Positions 31,345 through 40,893 of a DNA stretch of 44,474 nt are shown one piece after another. Each line of letters opens with the position of its first letter. Within the stretch, counting starts at the first letter, position 1. The position numbers were made by a program, and so were the translations under genes. The notes below the pieces were generated by a model. The model worked only from the letters and a program-made list of their open reading frames with translations, made no database searches and was not told the DNA's origin. Source of the stretch: Brevibacillus borstelensis (GTDB lineage Bacteria; Bacillota; Bacilli; Brevibacillales; Brevibacillaceae); contig NZ_RHHO01000064.1 in the NCBI RefSeq assembly GCF_003710865.1, forward strand, positions 1-44,474. Direction: 5' to 3'.

Positions 31345-32784
31345 TTACAGTTTCTTGATTTCGTCCTTCAGCACCTCGGACTGAGTGCCAAAAACCACTT
31401 GCACGCTGCCCTGTCCCAGCTTCATGACACCGGCAGCCCCCAGATCCTTCAATCCCTTTTCATTGACGATCTTGTCATCCTTCAGCACCAGACGCAGACG
31501 TGTTATGCACGCGTCGACGCTGACTACGTTTTCCTTGCCGCCGATCAGAGAGAGAACGGCCTGGGCTTTATCATGCATGGACGTATTCCCCGCCTTTTTC
31601 TCAGTCTCTTCCTCATCATCTTCCCGTCCCGGCGTTTTCAGGTTGAATTTGACGATGATGAAGCGGAACAGGAAGTAGTAGACGACCGCAAAGGCAAGAC
31701 CGATCGGGATGATCAGCCACGCGTTTGTAGAGAAGTGGAAATTGACCAGATAGTCAATGAGACCGGCCGAGAAGCCGAATCCGTGCTTGATGCCCAGAGA
31801 CGTCACGATGAAACCGGAGAGTCCGGTCAAAACAGCATGCACCAGGTACAGCAATGGTGCCGCGAACATGAAAGCAAATTCAAGCGGTTCCGTGATTCCT
31901 GTGAGAAAAGAAGCGAGCGCCGCACTCATGAAAACCGAGGCGATCATTTTGCGCTTCTCTTTTTTAGCCGTATGAATAATGGCAAATGCTGCGCCGGGAA
32001 GAGCAAACATCATGATCGGGAAGAAACCGGCCATAAACATCCCGGCTGTTTTGTCACCGGCAAAATAGCGGTGCAAGTCCCCGTGAGCCACGTTGCCGGC
32101 CGCATCGGTAAACGAGCCGATCTGGAACCAGGCAATCGCGTTGAGTACGTGATGCAGGCCAAACGGGATAAGCAGGCGGTTGAAGAACATGAAGATTCCG
32201 GACCCGATCGCACCCAGACTGACCACCCAGTTTCCAAACATATCGAGAACGTTCTGGATCGGAGCCCAGATCATCCCGAGAACGAGGCCGATCACGACCA
32301 TGCTGAGCGAGGTGATGATTGGCACAAAGCGTTTGCCGCTGAAAAACCCGAGCCAATCCGGCATCTTGATGTCGTGATACCTGTTGTAGAAGAATGCCGC
32401 AATCGCACCGGCCAAAATACCGCCGAGAACGCCCATTTTCAGCACGACGTTATCGTCGATGAAAGGCATCGCAGCCGGCACTTTAGCCAAAATGCCGACC
32501 AGCACCTGATAGGCCATGACCGCCGCCAATGCCGCGACCGCATCGCCTGCCAGACCGATGGCGACACCCACAGCGAATATCAGGGCCAGGTTGTCGAGGA
32601 TGGCCAAACCTCCCGCATGGAGAAACGGAGCTACGTATTGATTGAGGAAGCCTCCCACCGTCGCACCGAGCGGAATGTTCTTCTCGTAGTCGAGAAGCCC
32701 GAAGGAAACCAGAAGTGCGGCCGCCGGCAATGCCGCGACTGGGAGCATGAGCGCTTTCCCAATCCGTTGCAGAAAAGCTAGCAT
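31345..32784 (-). CDS. nagP: PTS EIICB, N-acetylglucosamine-type
   Basis: 479 residues. The N-terminal EIIC membrane domain (LQRIGKALMLPVAALPAAA, then FSGKRFVPIITSLSMVVIG, FNRLLIPFGLHHVLNAIAWF, TGITEPLEFAFMFAAP) matches the NagP/NagE and PtsG class. The C-terminal EIIB domain has the phosphocysteine at Cys426 (SVDACITRLRL). No EIIA is fused; the free-standing EIIA gene of the operon supplies it. It transports and phosphorylates a hexose, most like N-acetylglucosamine by overall resemblance to NagP; glucose is possible. A strong ribosome site (AAGGAGG) and an upstream cre site suggest separate control. Confidence 0.84.
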   Translation of the reverse strand: MLAFLQRIGKALMLPVAALPAAALLVSFGLLDYEKNIPLGATVGGFLNQYVAPFLHAGGLAILDNLALIFAVGVAIGLAGDAVAALAAVMAYQVLVGILAKVPAAMPFIDDNVVLKMGVLGGILAGAIAAFFYNRYHDIKMPDWLGFFSGKRFVPIITSLSMVVIGLVLGMIWAPIQNVLDMFGNWVVSLGAIGSGIFMFFNRLLIPFGLHHVLNAIAWFQIGSFTDAAGNVAHGDLHRYFAGDKTAGMFMAGFFPIMMFALPGAAFAIIHTAKKEKRKMIASVFMSAALASFLTGITEPLEFAFMFAAPLLYLVHAVLTGLSGFIVTSLGIKHGFGFSAGLIDYLVNFHFSTNAWLIIPIGLAFAVVYYFLFRFIIVKFNLKTPGREDDEEETEKKAGNTSMHDKAQAVLSLIGGKENVVSVDACITRLRLVLKDDKIVNEKGLKDLGAAGVMKLGQGSVQVVFGTQSEVLKDEIKKL

Positions 32785-32928
32785 AATAATACCTCCTTGT
32801 TGAATGTTGTATATCAGAAAGCCGTTCTCCGGTGAGAAAGTGATAATGGATGGACAAAAGCAGGGCGTACCGGAGAATCGGACTGCCTGACGAGACGAAA
32901 AAGACAGCTACAGGAACATGCATATGAC

Positions 32929-32942
32929 TGCAAGCGCTTACA
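32929..32942. promoter_or_regulatory. CcpA-binding cre site upstream of the EIICB gene
   Basis: TGCAAGCGCTTACA fits the cre consensus TGNAARCGNWWWCA at every position. It lies in the 178-base gap between ptsI and the EIICB gene, implying catabolite repression of the transporter. Confidence 0.72.
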
Positions 32943-32948
32943 AGAGGC

Positions 32949-32974
32949 AGGGACAAAACAGGTTATTCTGTTTT
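32949..32974. repeat. Inverted repeat at the end of ptsI
   Basis: GACAAAACAG-GTTATT-CTGTTTTGTC, a perfect 10-bp stem overlapping the last ptsI codons. No U run follows on the minus strand, so it is more likely an mRNA processing or stability hairpin than a full terminator. Confidence 0.5.
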
Positions 32975-34681
32975 GTCGCGTAGATAGGAGTAAACTTCCT
33001 CTGCGCTGGAAAGCGAGAGTACGTGCCGCGCTACCTGTTTAGCCTGATCCATCGTGGTACTGCGGATGCGTGCCTTCACCTTCGGCATGACGGCTGCTGC
33101 TCCGCTGAACTCATTCAGCCCCATTCCCAACAACAGCTCGGTTGCCAGCGGATCACTGGCCATTTCCCCGCAAAGCCCGGTCCAGATCCCTGCCCGGTGG
33201 GAGGCGTTGATGACATGGGAGATCAGTCTCAGAACCGCCGGATGGTAGTAGCTGTACAGATGAGCGATGTTCTCATTCATGCGGTCTACAGCCAGTGTGT
33301 ATTGGACAAGATCATTGGTTCCAATACTGAAAAACTGCACCTCTTTGGCAAAGGCGTCAGCCTGAAGGCAAGCGCCGGGAATTTCCATCATCATCCCGAT
33401 GGCGATCTCCTCGTCAAACGGGATTCCGCTCGTCCGCAGTTCTGCTTTGACCTCTTCCAGGAGCCGCTTGGCTTCGCGTAGTTGTTCCAGATGAGAAATC
33501 ATCGGAAACATGATCAGGAGACGGCCGTATGCGCTCGCCCGAAGCAAAGCTCTTAGCTGCGTGCGGAACAGCTCCGGCCGAGCAAGCGAGATGCGGATAG
33601 CCCGGAAACCGAGAAAAGGATTGTCCTCCCGGGGCAGAGCCAGTGCAGGCAGATGTTTGTCTCCCCCTACATCCAGCGTCCGAATGATGACAGGCTTTCC
33701 TTGAAACGCGGAGACCACGCGCTGATAAGCGGTAAATTGCTCTTCTTCATCCGGCAGATTGGACCGGTCCATAAACAGGAACTCGGAGCGGAACAGTCCG
33801 ACACCATCGAGACCGGACGCGACCAGTGCCTCTGTTTCCTCGGGAACCGCCATGTTGGCCACGACATGCACGCGATGACCGTCCAGTGTGACAGCCGGCA
33901 AATCCTTCAATGCCTCCAGCGTTTCCCGGTCGGCCGCTTCCTGTTCCGCCCTTTCCCGGAAAGAGGCGAGCTGTCCCTCATCGGGATCGAGAAACAACTC
34001 CCCTGTAGCGCCGTCGAGAATCATCAGCTTGCCTGTTTCCGCAGCAGTCAAAAATGCCTCTCCGCCGCCCATTACGGCAGGAATGCCAAGCGAGCGGGCC
34101 AGGATCGCGGCGTGAGAAGTGGGGCCGCCTTTTGCAGTGGCGATGCCTTTGACAAGGCTGAGCGGGAGCTGAAGCGTTTCCGAAGGGGTGACATCCTCGG
34201 CAACCAGGATGAACGGTTCTTCAGGATAACCGATGGAATGGCTGTCACCGCCCGACAAGTTTTTCAGCAGGCGGCGGCTGACGTCGCGAATGTCATCCGC
34301 CCGTTCTTTCATATAGTCGTTGTCCATGCCCTCAAACAAAGCGACAAACTCCCCGGCGACCTGCTGGACTGCGGCCTGGGCCGAACAGAGTTGGTTCTCG
34401 ATGCGAGCTTTCATTTCGCCTGTAAATGACGGATCATCCAAGAAGGCGATATGGGCTGACAGGATCTCCGCCTTCTCAGGCCCCAGCTGATCCAACGCTT
34501 TTTCCTTCAGCTGGGAAAGCTGTTCTTTGGCCAGCTCGATACTTTGCTCTAGGCATTGCAATTCTTCCGTTTTACGGTTTGAATCAATTTTTTCATCGTT
34601 TGTCGCGACCGTAGACTGGGCCGTCAGTTTGGCGATTGGAGCTATCGCGATGCCGGCCGAGACCGGGATTCCTTTAAACAT
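32963..34681 (-). CDS. ptsI: PTS enzyme I
   Basis: 572 residues, the normal length. The phospho-histidine is His190 in GGPTSHAAILARSLGIPAVMG. The PEP-binding C-terminal domain shows GLFRSEFLFMDRSNLPDEEEQF, PVIIRTLDVGGDKHLPAL, MMMEIPGACLQADAFA and GTNDLVQYTLAVDRMNENIA, and ends with GLCGEMASDP. It transfers phosphate from PEP to HPr. It follows ptsH by 26 bases in the same operon. Confidence 0.96.
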   Translation of the reverse strand: MFKGIPVSAGIAIAPIAKLTAQSTVATNDEKIDSNRKTEELQCLEQSIELAKEQLSQLKEKALDQLGPEKAEILSAHIAFLDDPSFTGEMKARIENQLCSAQAAVQQVAGEFVALFEGMDNDYMKERADDIRDVSRRLLKNLSGGDSHSIGYPEEPFILVAEDVTPSETLQLPLSLVKGIATAKGGPTSHAAILARSLGIPAVMGGGEAFLTAAETGKLMILDGATGELFLDPDEGQLASFRERAEQEAADRETLEALKDLPAVTLDGHRVHVVANMAVPEETEALVASGLDGVGLFRSEFLFMDRSNLPDEEEQFTAYQRVVSAFQGKPVIIRTLDVGGDKHLPALALPREDNPFLGFRAIRISLARPELFRTQLRALLRASAYGRLLIMFPMISHLEQLREAKRLLEEVKAELRTSGIPFDEEIAIGMMMEIPGACLQADAFAKEVQFFSIGTNDLVQYTLAVDRMNENIAHLYSYYHPAVLRLISHVINASHRAGIWTGLCGEMASDPLATELLLGMGLNEFSGAAAVMPKVKARIRSTTMDQAKQVARHVLSLSSAEEVYSYLRDKTE

Positions 34682-34707
34682 ACTGGTTCACCGTCCTGGC
34701 TCATCAA

Positions 34708-34971
34708 TTAGCTTTCGAATTGCTTGTCGAACAGTTCCTTGAGCGCGGCAGCGGCTTGCTCTTCGTCCGCACCTTCGATTTCAAATGTCAGCCAGTCTCC
34801 CAGGGAAGCACCCAACGTCATGATGCCGAGAATGCTTTTCCCGTCCGCCTTCTTTTGATCTTTGATCACCGTGACTTTGGATTGAAACTGTCCTGCTTTG
34901 TTGACCAAGAGGGCTGCAGGACGAGCGTGCAGGCCACCCGCGGCTGTGACATGTACGTCAAAACGAATCAT
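34708..34971 (-). CDS. ptsH: Phosphocarrier protein HPr
   Basis: 87 residues, standard length. His15 (GGLHARPAALLV) accepts phosphate from enzyme I. Ser46 (KKADGKSILGIMTLG) is the HPr kinase site, which links this copy to CcpA-mediated catabolite repression. The start overlaps the EIIA stop by four bases, so the two are coupled. Confidence 0.96.
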   Translation of the reverse strand: MIRFDVHVTAAGGLHARPAALLVNKAGQFQSKVTVIKDQKKADGKSILGIMTLGASLGDWLTFEIEGADEEQAAAALKELFDKQFES

Positions 34972-35477
34972 GATGCTCCTCCTTTGACGATCACCTGCAT
35001 GAGAGGCTCCTGGCCTGCCCGCACGCTACCGGTTGACACGACTTTTTTCTCGGCGACCAGATCGCCGTTGGTAATCACGACCGGAGTAACGATCGGGCAG
35101 CCCGCTTTCTGGAGGACATCCAGGTCAAAGCTGATCAGCTTGTCGCCCGGTTTTACCTGATCTCCGGCTTTGACATGGGGAGTAAATCCCTCTCCTTTCA
35201 GCTTGACGGTATCGATGCCGATATGAAGCAAAATTTCCAAGCCGCTTTCGCTTGTCAGCGCGATGGCATGATGAGTCGGGAACAAGTGAGTGACACTTCC
35301 TGCCAAAGGCGATACCAACACGCCTTCAGTCGGAATAATGGCTGCACCGTCACCCACCACCTTCTGGGCAAAAACGGGATCGGGCACTTCGGTCAAAGCA
35401 ACGACCTCGCCAGTCAAGGGGGCCAGTAGCGTCACTTCCTGCTGCTGTTTTTTACGAGAGAACAAACCGCGTAACAT
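34968..35477 (-). CDS. Free-standing PTS EIIA (glucose type, Crr-like)
   Basis: 169 residues from the ATG at 35477, with AAAGGAGGAG directly upstream (a longer frame runs back into the leader hairpin and is unlikely). The glucose-type EIIA fold is marked by APLTGEVVALTEVPDPVFAQ, His70 (FPTHHAIAL) and the phospho-site His85 (ILLHIGIDTV), and ends with TPVVITN and a VIVKGG tail. It passes phosphate from HPr to the EIIB domain of the EIICB encoded downstream. Most Bacilli fuse this domain to the transporter, so a separate gene is worth noting. Confidence 0.92.
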   Translation of the reverse strand: MLRGLFSRKKQQQEVTLLAPLTGEVVALTEVPDPVFAQKVVGDGAAIIPTEGVLVSPLAGSVTHLFPTHHAIALTSESGLEILLHIGIDTVKLKGEGFTPHVKAGDQVKPGDKLISFDLDVLQKAGCPIVTPVVITNGDLVAEKKVVSTGSVRAGQEPLMQVIVKGGAS

Positions 35478-35505
35478 AAGCTCCTCCTTTTGCGTCTGAG
35501 AGTAC

Positions 35506-35592
35506 GAAAAAAGGCATGAGTCGGGAAACATACGGCATCCTTACTATGCCGTACGATATCACCGCTCATGCCTAGTCGAACTAGTAACACGC
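35506..35592 (-). promoter_or_regulatory. RAT/terminator antitermination leader before the EIIA gene
   Basis: Read on minus: a GlcT-type RAT (GTGTTACTAGTTCGACTAGG, running on into CATGAG) overlaps the 5' half of a terminator stem AGGCATGAG ... CTCATGCCT followed by TTTTTT. A small internal hairpin (TACGGCAT/ATGCCGTA) fills the loop. GlcT bound to the RAT would block the terminator. Confidence 0.82.
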
Positions 35593-35632
35593 TGGTTTTT
35601 CATGCTATTTTGCTTTTCTTAAAGACGAAGGC

Positions 35633-36499
35633 TTATTCGGTCGGCTGATTGGTCAGCCGGAATACATGCATGGCCATGTACCCCACTTCGTCATCCGGCA
35701 CGGGGGAATCCAACCGGGAAGCAATGTGCCGGGCCAGCTCTTCCGCCAGCTCGTAGGAATCGGGAATGGTGGCTTTGACCCGATCCAGCAGGGGGTTTTG
35801 AATGGATTTTTGCTGGCGGATGCGTTCACAAGCATAACGCAGATGTGTGATCAAGCGGACGTAATCCACTGTACTTCGCTCAATCGTTTTTCCCGTACGC
35901 TCTTCGATAATGCCGACGAGCTCCGTAATCAGATTGGTAAACTGGACGGCTTTATTAACCGGCATATAACTGATCGCAGAGTGAATGTGCAAGGCCAAAA
36001 AGCCGATCTCACTCTCGGGAATATCCAGCGAGAAGGAGGATTTGATCATGTCGGCAGCCCTTTTGGCCAGCGCAAACTCTTTGCTGTAAAGCGTTTGGAT
36101 TTCAAATAAAAACGGGTTGACGATTTCCATGCCGTTGCGCAGGCGGTAGATGGCAAACTGGATGTGGTCGGGCAAGGCGACATGGATATGCTCATTCAAC
36201 TTCGGAGTAATTTCCTTGGCGATCAGCGCGATGATTTCTTCGGCAATGCCGACGACAGCCGGGTCTACCTGGCTCAGCACCGTTTGGTATTGCTGCTGGT
36301 GACTCTCATTTTCCAACCGGAAGCGTTTTTCCACACGTGCGTCATGGGGAAGAATGGTGTTCCCGGGTTTGGCGCCAAAGCCGATCCCTTTGCCGAACAA
36401 GACAATTTCCTGTCTGGATACAGGCTCTTCGGCAAGCACGACGTTATGATTCAAAACGCGCGTGATTGTATGAGGTTTTTCCTGTTCACGGGTCAACAT
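35633..36499 (-). CDS. glcT: GlcT-type transcription antiterminator
   Basis: 288 residues. An RNA-binding CAT domain (residues ~10-60: ITRVLNHNVVLAEE, then EIVLFGKGIGFGAKPGN) is followed by two PTS regulation domains. PRD1 has HIHVALPDHIQFAIYRLRNG and EFALAKRAADMI, then GFLALHIHSAI; PRD2 has DYVRLITHLRYACERI and DEVGYMAMHVFRL. Phosphorylation of PRD histidines by HPr and the transporter sets its activity. It binds RAT RNA and prevents termination. It is the first gene of the PTS cluster and has a RAT leader of its own. Confidence 0.93.
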   Translation of the reverse strand: MLTREQEKPHTITRVLNHNVVLAEEPVSRQEIVLFGKGIGFGAKPGNTILPHDARVEKRFRLENESHQQQYQTVLSQVDPAVVGIAEEIIALIAKEITPKLNEHIHVALPDHIQFAIYRLRNGMEIVNPFLFEIQTLYSKEFALAKRAADMIKSSFSLDIPESEIGFLALHIHSAISYMPVNKAVQFTNLITELVGIIEERTGKTIERSTVDYVRLITHLRYACERIRQQKSIQNPLLDRVKATIPDSYELAEELARHIASRLDSPVPDDEVGYMAMHVFRLTNQPTE

Positions 36500-36520
36500 C
36501 CACCACCTACCTTATAAGAC

Positions 36521-36593
36521 AAAAAAGAGCCGAAAAAACCTTTTTGTGTAAAAAAGATCTTCTCGGCTCATGCCTGCATGACCAGTAACACGC
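36521..36593 (-). promoter_or_regulatory. RAT/terminator leader before glcT
   Basis: Read on minus: GTGTTACTGGTCATGCAGGC, running on into ATGAG, overlaps the terminator stem GAGCCGA ... TCGGCTC followed by TTTTTT. It is the same design as the leader at 35506-35592, so glcT is expected to antiterminate its own transcript. Confidence 0.78.
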
Positions 36594-36597
36594 CTTT

Positions 36598-36611
36598 TGA
36601 AAACGCTTCAA
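36598..36611. promoter_or_regulatory. Possible cre-like site at the glcT promoter
   Basis: TGAAAACGCTTCAA matches the cre consensus at 12 of 14 positions. It lies just downstream of the -10 box, over the expected start of transcription. Confidence 0.4.
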
Positions 36612-36620
36612 TTAATCATT

Positions 36621-36649
36621 ATCATAATGCACGAAAAAACGAATGTCAA
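36621..36649 (-). promoter_or_regulatory. Near-consensus sigma-A promoter of the glcT-PTS cluster
   Basis: On minus: TTGACA (36649-36644), 17-base spacer, TATGAT (36626-36621). Nothing else of similar strength is seen in the cluster. Confidence 0.82.
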
Positions 36650-36744
36650 TTCATTTGCAAATGCGCTCCGGGAAAGGAGCCGCGGCAGGAATGAATGGGC
36701 GGATAAACGAATATGTCAAACAGGGAGGGCCTCATTCTTTCCGT

Positions 36745-36775
36745 AAAAAAAGCGGAACGCATCAGAGCGAACCGC
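36745..36775 (-). terminator. Terminator of the ykuK-like gene
   Basis: Read on minus: GCGGTTCGC ... GCGTTCCGC (two internal T-T mismatches) followed by seven T, about 20 bases past the stop. Confidence 0.6.
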
Positions 36776-36796
36776 ATGGAGATTGAGTAGCTCATC

Positions 36797-37297
36797 CTAC
36801 TTGGTAAACTTGTCGGCAATCGTTGAGGCGCAAAACGAGTACGGCTTGATTTCGGCCCGGAAGTGATTGGTTTCCGCTAGGCTTAGCAGTTGTTGGATAA
36901 ACTTTCGGGTAGGGCCGTTTTTTCCAATGTCAAAATGGAGGCGAATCGGTAAGTCGATTTCGTGCTCACGCAAGTATTGGCGCAGCTCGGAGGCGAGGTT
37001 TACCGCGTACATCGCTTCCTGAAAAATGCGCTGCTGCAGTGACGTATACCGTCGCTCCTGAAATTTGTGGTAAAAAAACATGCCGCCGCGCCCTTGTTGA
37101 ATCAGCGTAATGACAATCGCAAAAAACGTCCCCCGGCTGCGCAACTGGGAGTCCGCTCCGACAATCAATTCGTAGGTTCCGTTATTTGTGGATACGGTTT
37201 GCTCGATGTTGGAAAACACGTCAGCCTTGTCCAGAAGCCCCCGCGATGGACTGTGAAATCGGTCAAACAGAACGGGGCTTTCATAGGTTAATCCCAC
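36797..37297 (-). CDS. ykuK: YkuK-family ribonuclease H-like protein
   Basis: 166 residues, GTG start at 37297 with GGGGGG upstream. Features: ELIVGADSQLRSRGTFFAIV (the acidic D of the RNase H-like core), MFFYHKFQERRYTSLQQRIF and LHFDIGKNGPTRKFIQQLL. This is the DUF458/YkuK family, cytoplasmic and common in spore-forming Bacilli. The nuclease activity is predicted from fold only. Divergent from the nitroreductase gene across a shared intergenic repeat. Confidence 0.82.
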   Translation of the reverse strand: MGLTYESPVLFDRFHSPSRGLLDKADVFSNIEQTVSTNNGTYELIVGADSQLRSRGTFFAIVITLIQQGRGGMFFYHKFQERRYTSLQQRIFQEAMYAVNLASELRQYLREHEIDLPIRLHFDIGKNGPTRKFIQQLLSLAETNHFRAEIKPYSFCASTIADKFTK

Positions 37298-37320
37298 TCA
37301 CATCCCCCCTCGGTAGAGGT

Positions 37321-37363
37321 ATGATTACATTCGTTCGCTTACACTGTTAATGTATGTAATCAT
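37321..37363. repeat. Spaced inverted repeat between ykuK and the nitroreductase
   Basis: ATGATTACAT (37321-37330) and ATGTAATCAT (37354-37363) are perfect inverted copies with a 23-base gap. They overlap likely promoter elements: on minus, TTAACA and TAATCA at 17-base spacing. A regulator binding both halves could control the two divergent genes. Confidence 0.5.
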
Positions 37364-37434
37364 GCGGAGAGTATGTGAGTGAGGAAGACCAAACTGTTAT
37401 GGATCATCAAAAATAAAGTATGGAGGGACAAAAA

Positions 37435-39259
<1,825 letters not shown>

Positions 39260-39350
39260 GCGAATTCCCCGTTTCTGTTCGTGATCAACTGTGCTTTTCT
39301 TATATTGGCCCAATGACCTCAGCAAATCAAGGGGTGCCAATGATTTACTC

Positions 39351-39379
39351 TTGCACAACAAAAAAATTTCTGCTATATT
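39351..39379 (+). promoter_or_regulatory. Promoter of the lone tRNA-Ser gene
   Basis: TTGCAC (39351-39356), 17-base spacer, TATATT (39374-39379), with the tRNA starting 22 bases later. Confidence 0.72.
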
Positions 39380-39401
39380 TATTTTTGTTTCCTGACATAG
39401 T

Positions 39402-39490
39402 GGAGAGATACCCAAGTGGTCATAAGGGGACGCACTCGAAATGCGTTAGGCGTCGTGAGGCGTGCGTGGGTTCGAATCCCACTCTCTCCG
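39402..39490 (+). tRNA. tRNA-Ser(CGA)
   Basis: Acceptor GGAGAGA/TCTCTCC, a long variable arm and anticodon loop CTCGAAA. The CCA end is not encoded (CCT follows the discriminator G). It has its own promoter and terminator. Confidence 0.95.
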
Positions 39491-39536
39491 CCTTAATAAT
39501 GACTTTGAATCGGTCGATGGATCGATTGTATAGACG

Positions 39537-39577
39537 AAAGCATAAAATGGTCGCAATGGCTGTTTTATGCTTTTTTA
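39537..39577 (+). terminator. Terminator of the tRNA-Ser gene
   Basis: AAAGCATAAAA ... TTTTATGCTTTTTT, a long perfect stem about 45 bases after the tRNA. Confidence 0.82.
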
Positions 39578-39616
39578 TTAGTAAAACGGCTTGATCTGAA
39601 AAGAGTCAGTAAATAT

Positions 39617-40077
39617 TTGGGAATTGTTACAAAACGCGGCGGAGACCGTGATAAAGACCGCGATAATGGCCGTGATAAAACGGATGAAGGTCACTTCGGC
39701 TTCTTCACGGGTAGCAACTCCGGTCAAACGGAAGTAAAGCCTAGCGAGCCAACCAGCCCGACCAAGGGTGAAGTAACTGGCGACCGCACAGGCTACTGAA
39801 AGGCTTTCCAATCGGAAAATTCGACCCAGCCATGGATGTTTCAGCAGATCACTGGGCTACACAGATCATCGCTGCGGTAAGCAAAGCAGGTTTGATGACG
39901 GGGTACCCAGATGGAACATCCCATCCTGAAAAGACCTTGACGCGAGCAGAAACGGTTACTATCATCAATCGCTTGGTGAACGGTACACAATTAAGCGCCG
40001 TAAGTGGAAAAAGCTGGCCAGATGTACCTCCAACTCATTGGGCATACAAGGATATTGAAGCAGCAACCAAAAAGTAA
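39617..40077 (+). pseudogene. Decayed S-layer-homology (SLH) domain protein
   Basis: Two frames together spell the end of an SLH-domain surface protein. The first (39617-39799) holds a DRDKDRDNGRDK low-complexity stretch, a Ser/Pro linker and VTGDRTGY then stops. One base lost at TAC-TGA shifts the frame, which then reads LKGFPIGKFDPAMDVSADHW and a second SLH repeat (AAVSKAGLMTGYPDGTSHPE ... RAETVTIINRL). The junction of GKFDP with DVSADHW also implies that most of one repeat was deleted. No N-terminal signal region or intact gene remains. A terminator follows. Confidence 0.75.
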
Positions 40078-40097
40078 CATACTCAGAAACAAACACG

Positions 40098-40138
40098 AAA
40101 AGACCGGAGTGCATATTTGCAAGCACCCGGTCTTTTTC
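40098..40138 (+). terminator. Intrinsic terminator after the SLH relic
   Basis: AAAAGACCGG ... CCGGTCTTTTT, with a perfect stem. Confidence 0.8.
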
Positions 40139-40271
40139 CCTTCTATCTATATTTCGGGTCTTTCTTTCTCCACCTCTCTTATTACCCCGCCATTGAGCGA
40201 TCCCGTGCTGTTGATGTTGAGCATTGGAGCAAATGGCAGGGCAATAGGCAGTTATTGGTTTGTCAATCCGG

Positions 40272-40757
40272 TTAGTACAAGTCAAACATATTGACGTCAT
40301 GTCCAAGCAGCTTCAGATAAGTGAATAGCTGACTGCGATGGTGTTGTGCGTGAGTTGCAATTTCAATCAGCCATTTTGCTTGAACAGAGCCGTGCTCCAG
40401 GTAAAACGGCGTCGTCTTTTTCTGCAAAAAATCCTCGTCTGACAGCCCTTGCATGTAATCCTTCAGATCATCCAAGCCGCTCGTCATTTGTTCAATCAGC
40501 TCTTCAGGAGCAGAAAGCGCGGATATTTCCGATTCCAGCTGGCGAATAACTTCTTGGGGATTTTCTTTGAGAATGAGCAGATCGACAGAGGGGATCGCTA
40601 CCAGATGTTCAACCAGCTCCCTTAATGTCCGCATCTGATCAGTTGGCTTGTACTCCCATTGATCTTGTTCGATGCGGCGGATGAGATTTGAAGTCGTTCT
40701 GACGATCAGCTCCAATTCCTCGAATAACAGTCCCTTGATCTCGTTCACTGCGTTCAT
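40272..40757 (-). CDS. DinB-family protein
   Basis: 161 residues from the ATG at 40757 (GGGAGGAA upstream; a longer start has none). Four-helix-bundle DinB layout with QDQWEYKPTDQMRTLRELVEHL and the metal-site region WLIEIATHAQHHRSQLFTYL, whose histidines are conserved. DinB/YfiT-like proteins are metal-dependent enzymes, some of them bacillithiol transferases; substrate unknown here. Divergent from a WYL regulator. Confidence 0.82.
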   Translation of the reverse strand: MNAVNEIKGLLFEELELIVRTTSNLIRRIEQDQWEYKPTDQMRTLRELVEHLVAIPSVDLLILKENPQEVIRQLESEISALSAPEELIEQMTSGLDDLKDYMQGLSDEDFLQKKTTPFYLEHGSVQAKWLIEIATHAQHHRSQLFTYLKLLGHDVNMFDLY

Positions 40758-40813
40758 TTTTCTTCCTCCCATCGGTAATCGTACTTTTACCTCAATGTCT
40801 ATGTCTGAAAAAG

Positions 40814-40843
40814 TTCGCTATAGGAGGAAGTGTAACGTATAAT
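40814..40843 (+). promoter_or_regulatory. Promoter of the WYL regulator gene
   Basis: A consensus TATAAT at 40838-40843, about 50 bases before the start codon; the -35 (TTCGCT at 40814, 18-base spacer) is weak. Confidence 0.5.
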
Positions 40844-40893
40844 AGTGACAGGTTTTGTCATCATTATCATTTTATTTTGTTCAGGAGGACAGC

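Noticed and set aside
30625..32781. 718-codon open frame on the plus strand opposite the PTS EIICB and barrel genes
   Set aside because: Composition is His/Arg/Asp-rich and non-protein-like, there is no ribosome site, and both minus-strand genes beneath it have clear family motifs. It is an antisense shadow.
32949..32974. Inverted repeat at the ptsI end as a standard terminator
   Set aside because: There is no T run after it on the minus strand, so it is listed as a repeat only.
33653..34429. 258-codon plus-strand frame opposite ptsI
   Set aside because: ptsI is unmistakable on the other strand; the frame has no start signal or recognisable content.
39261..39415. 52 extra N-terminal residues for RsuA
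   Set aside because: The S4 domain begins at the chosen ATG; the extension has no similarity to the family.
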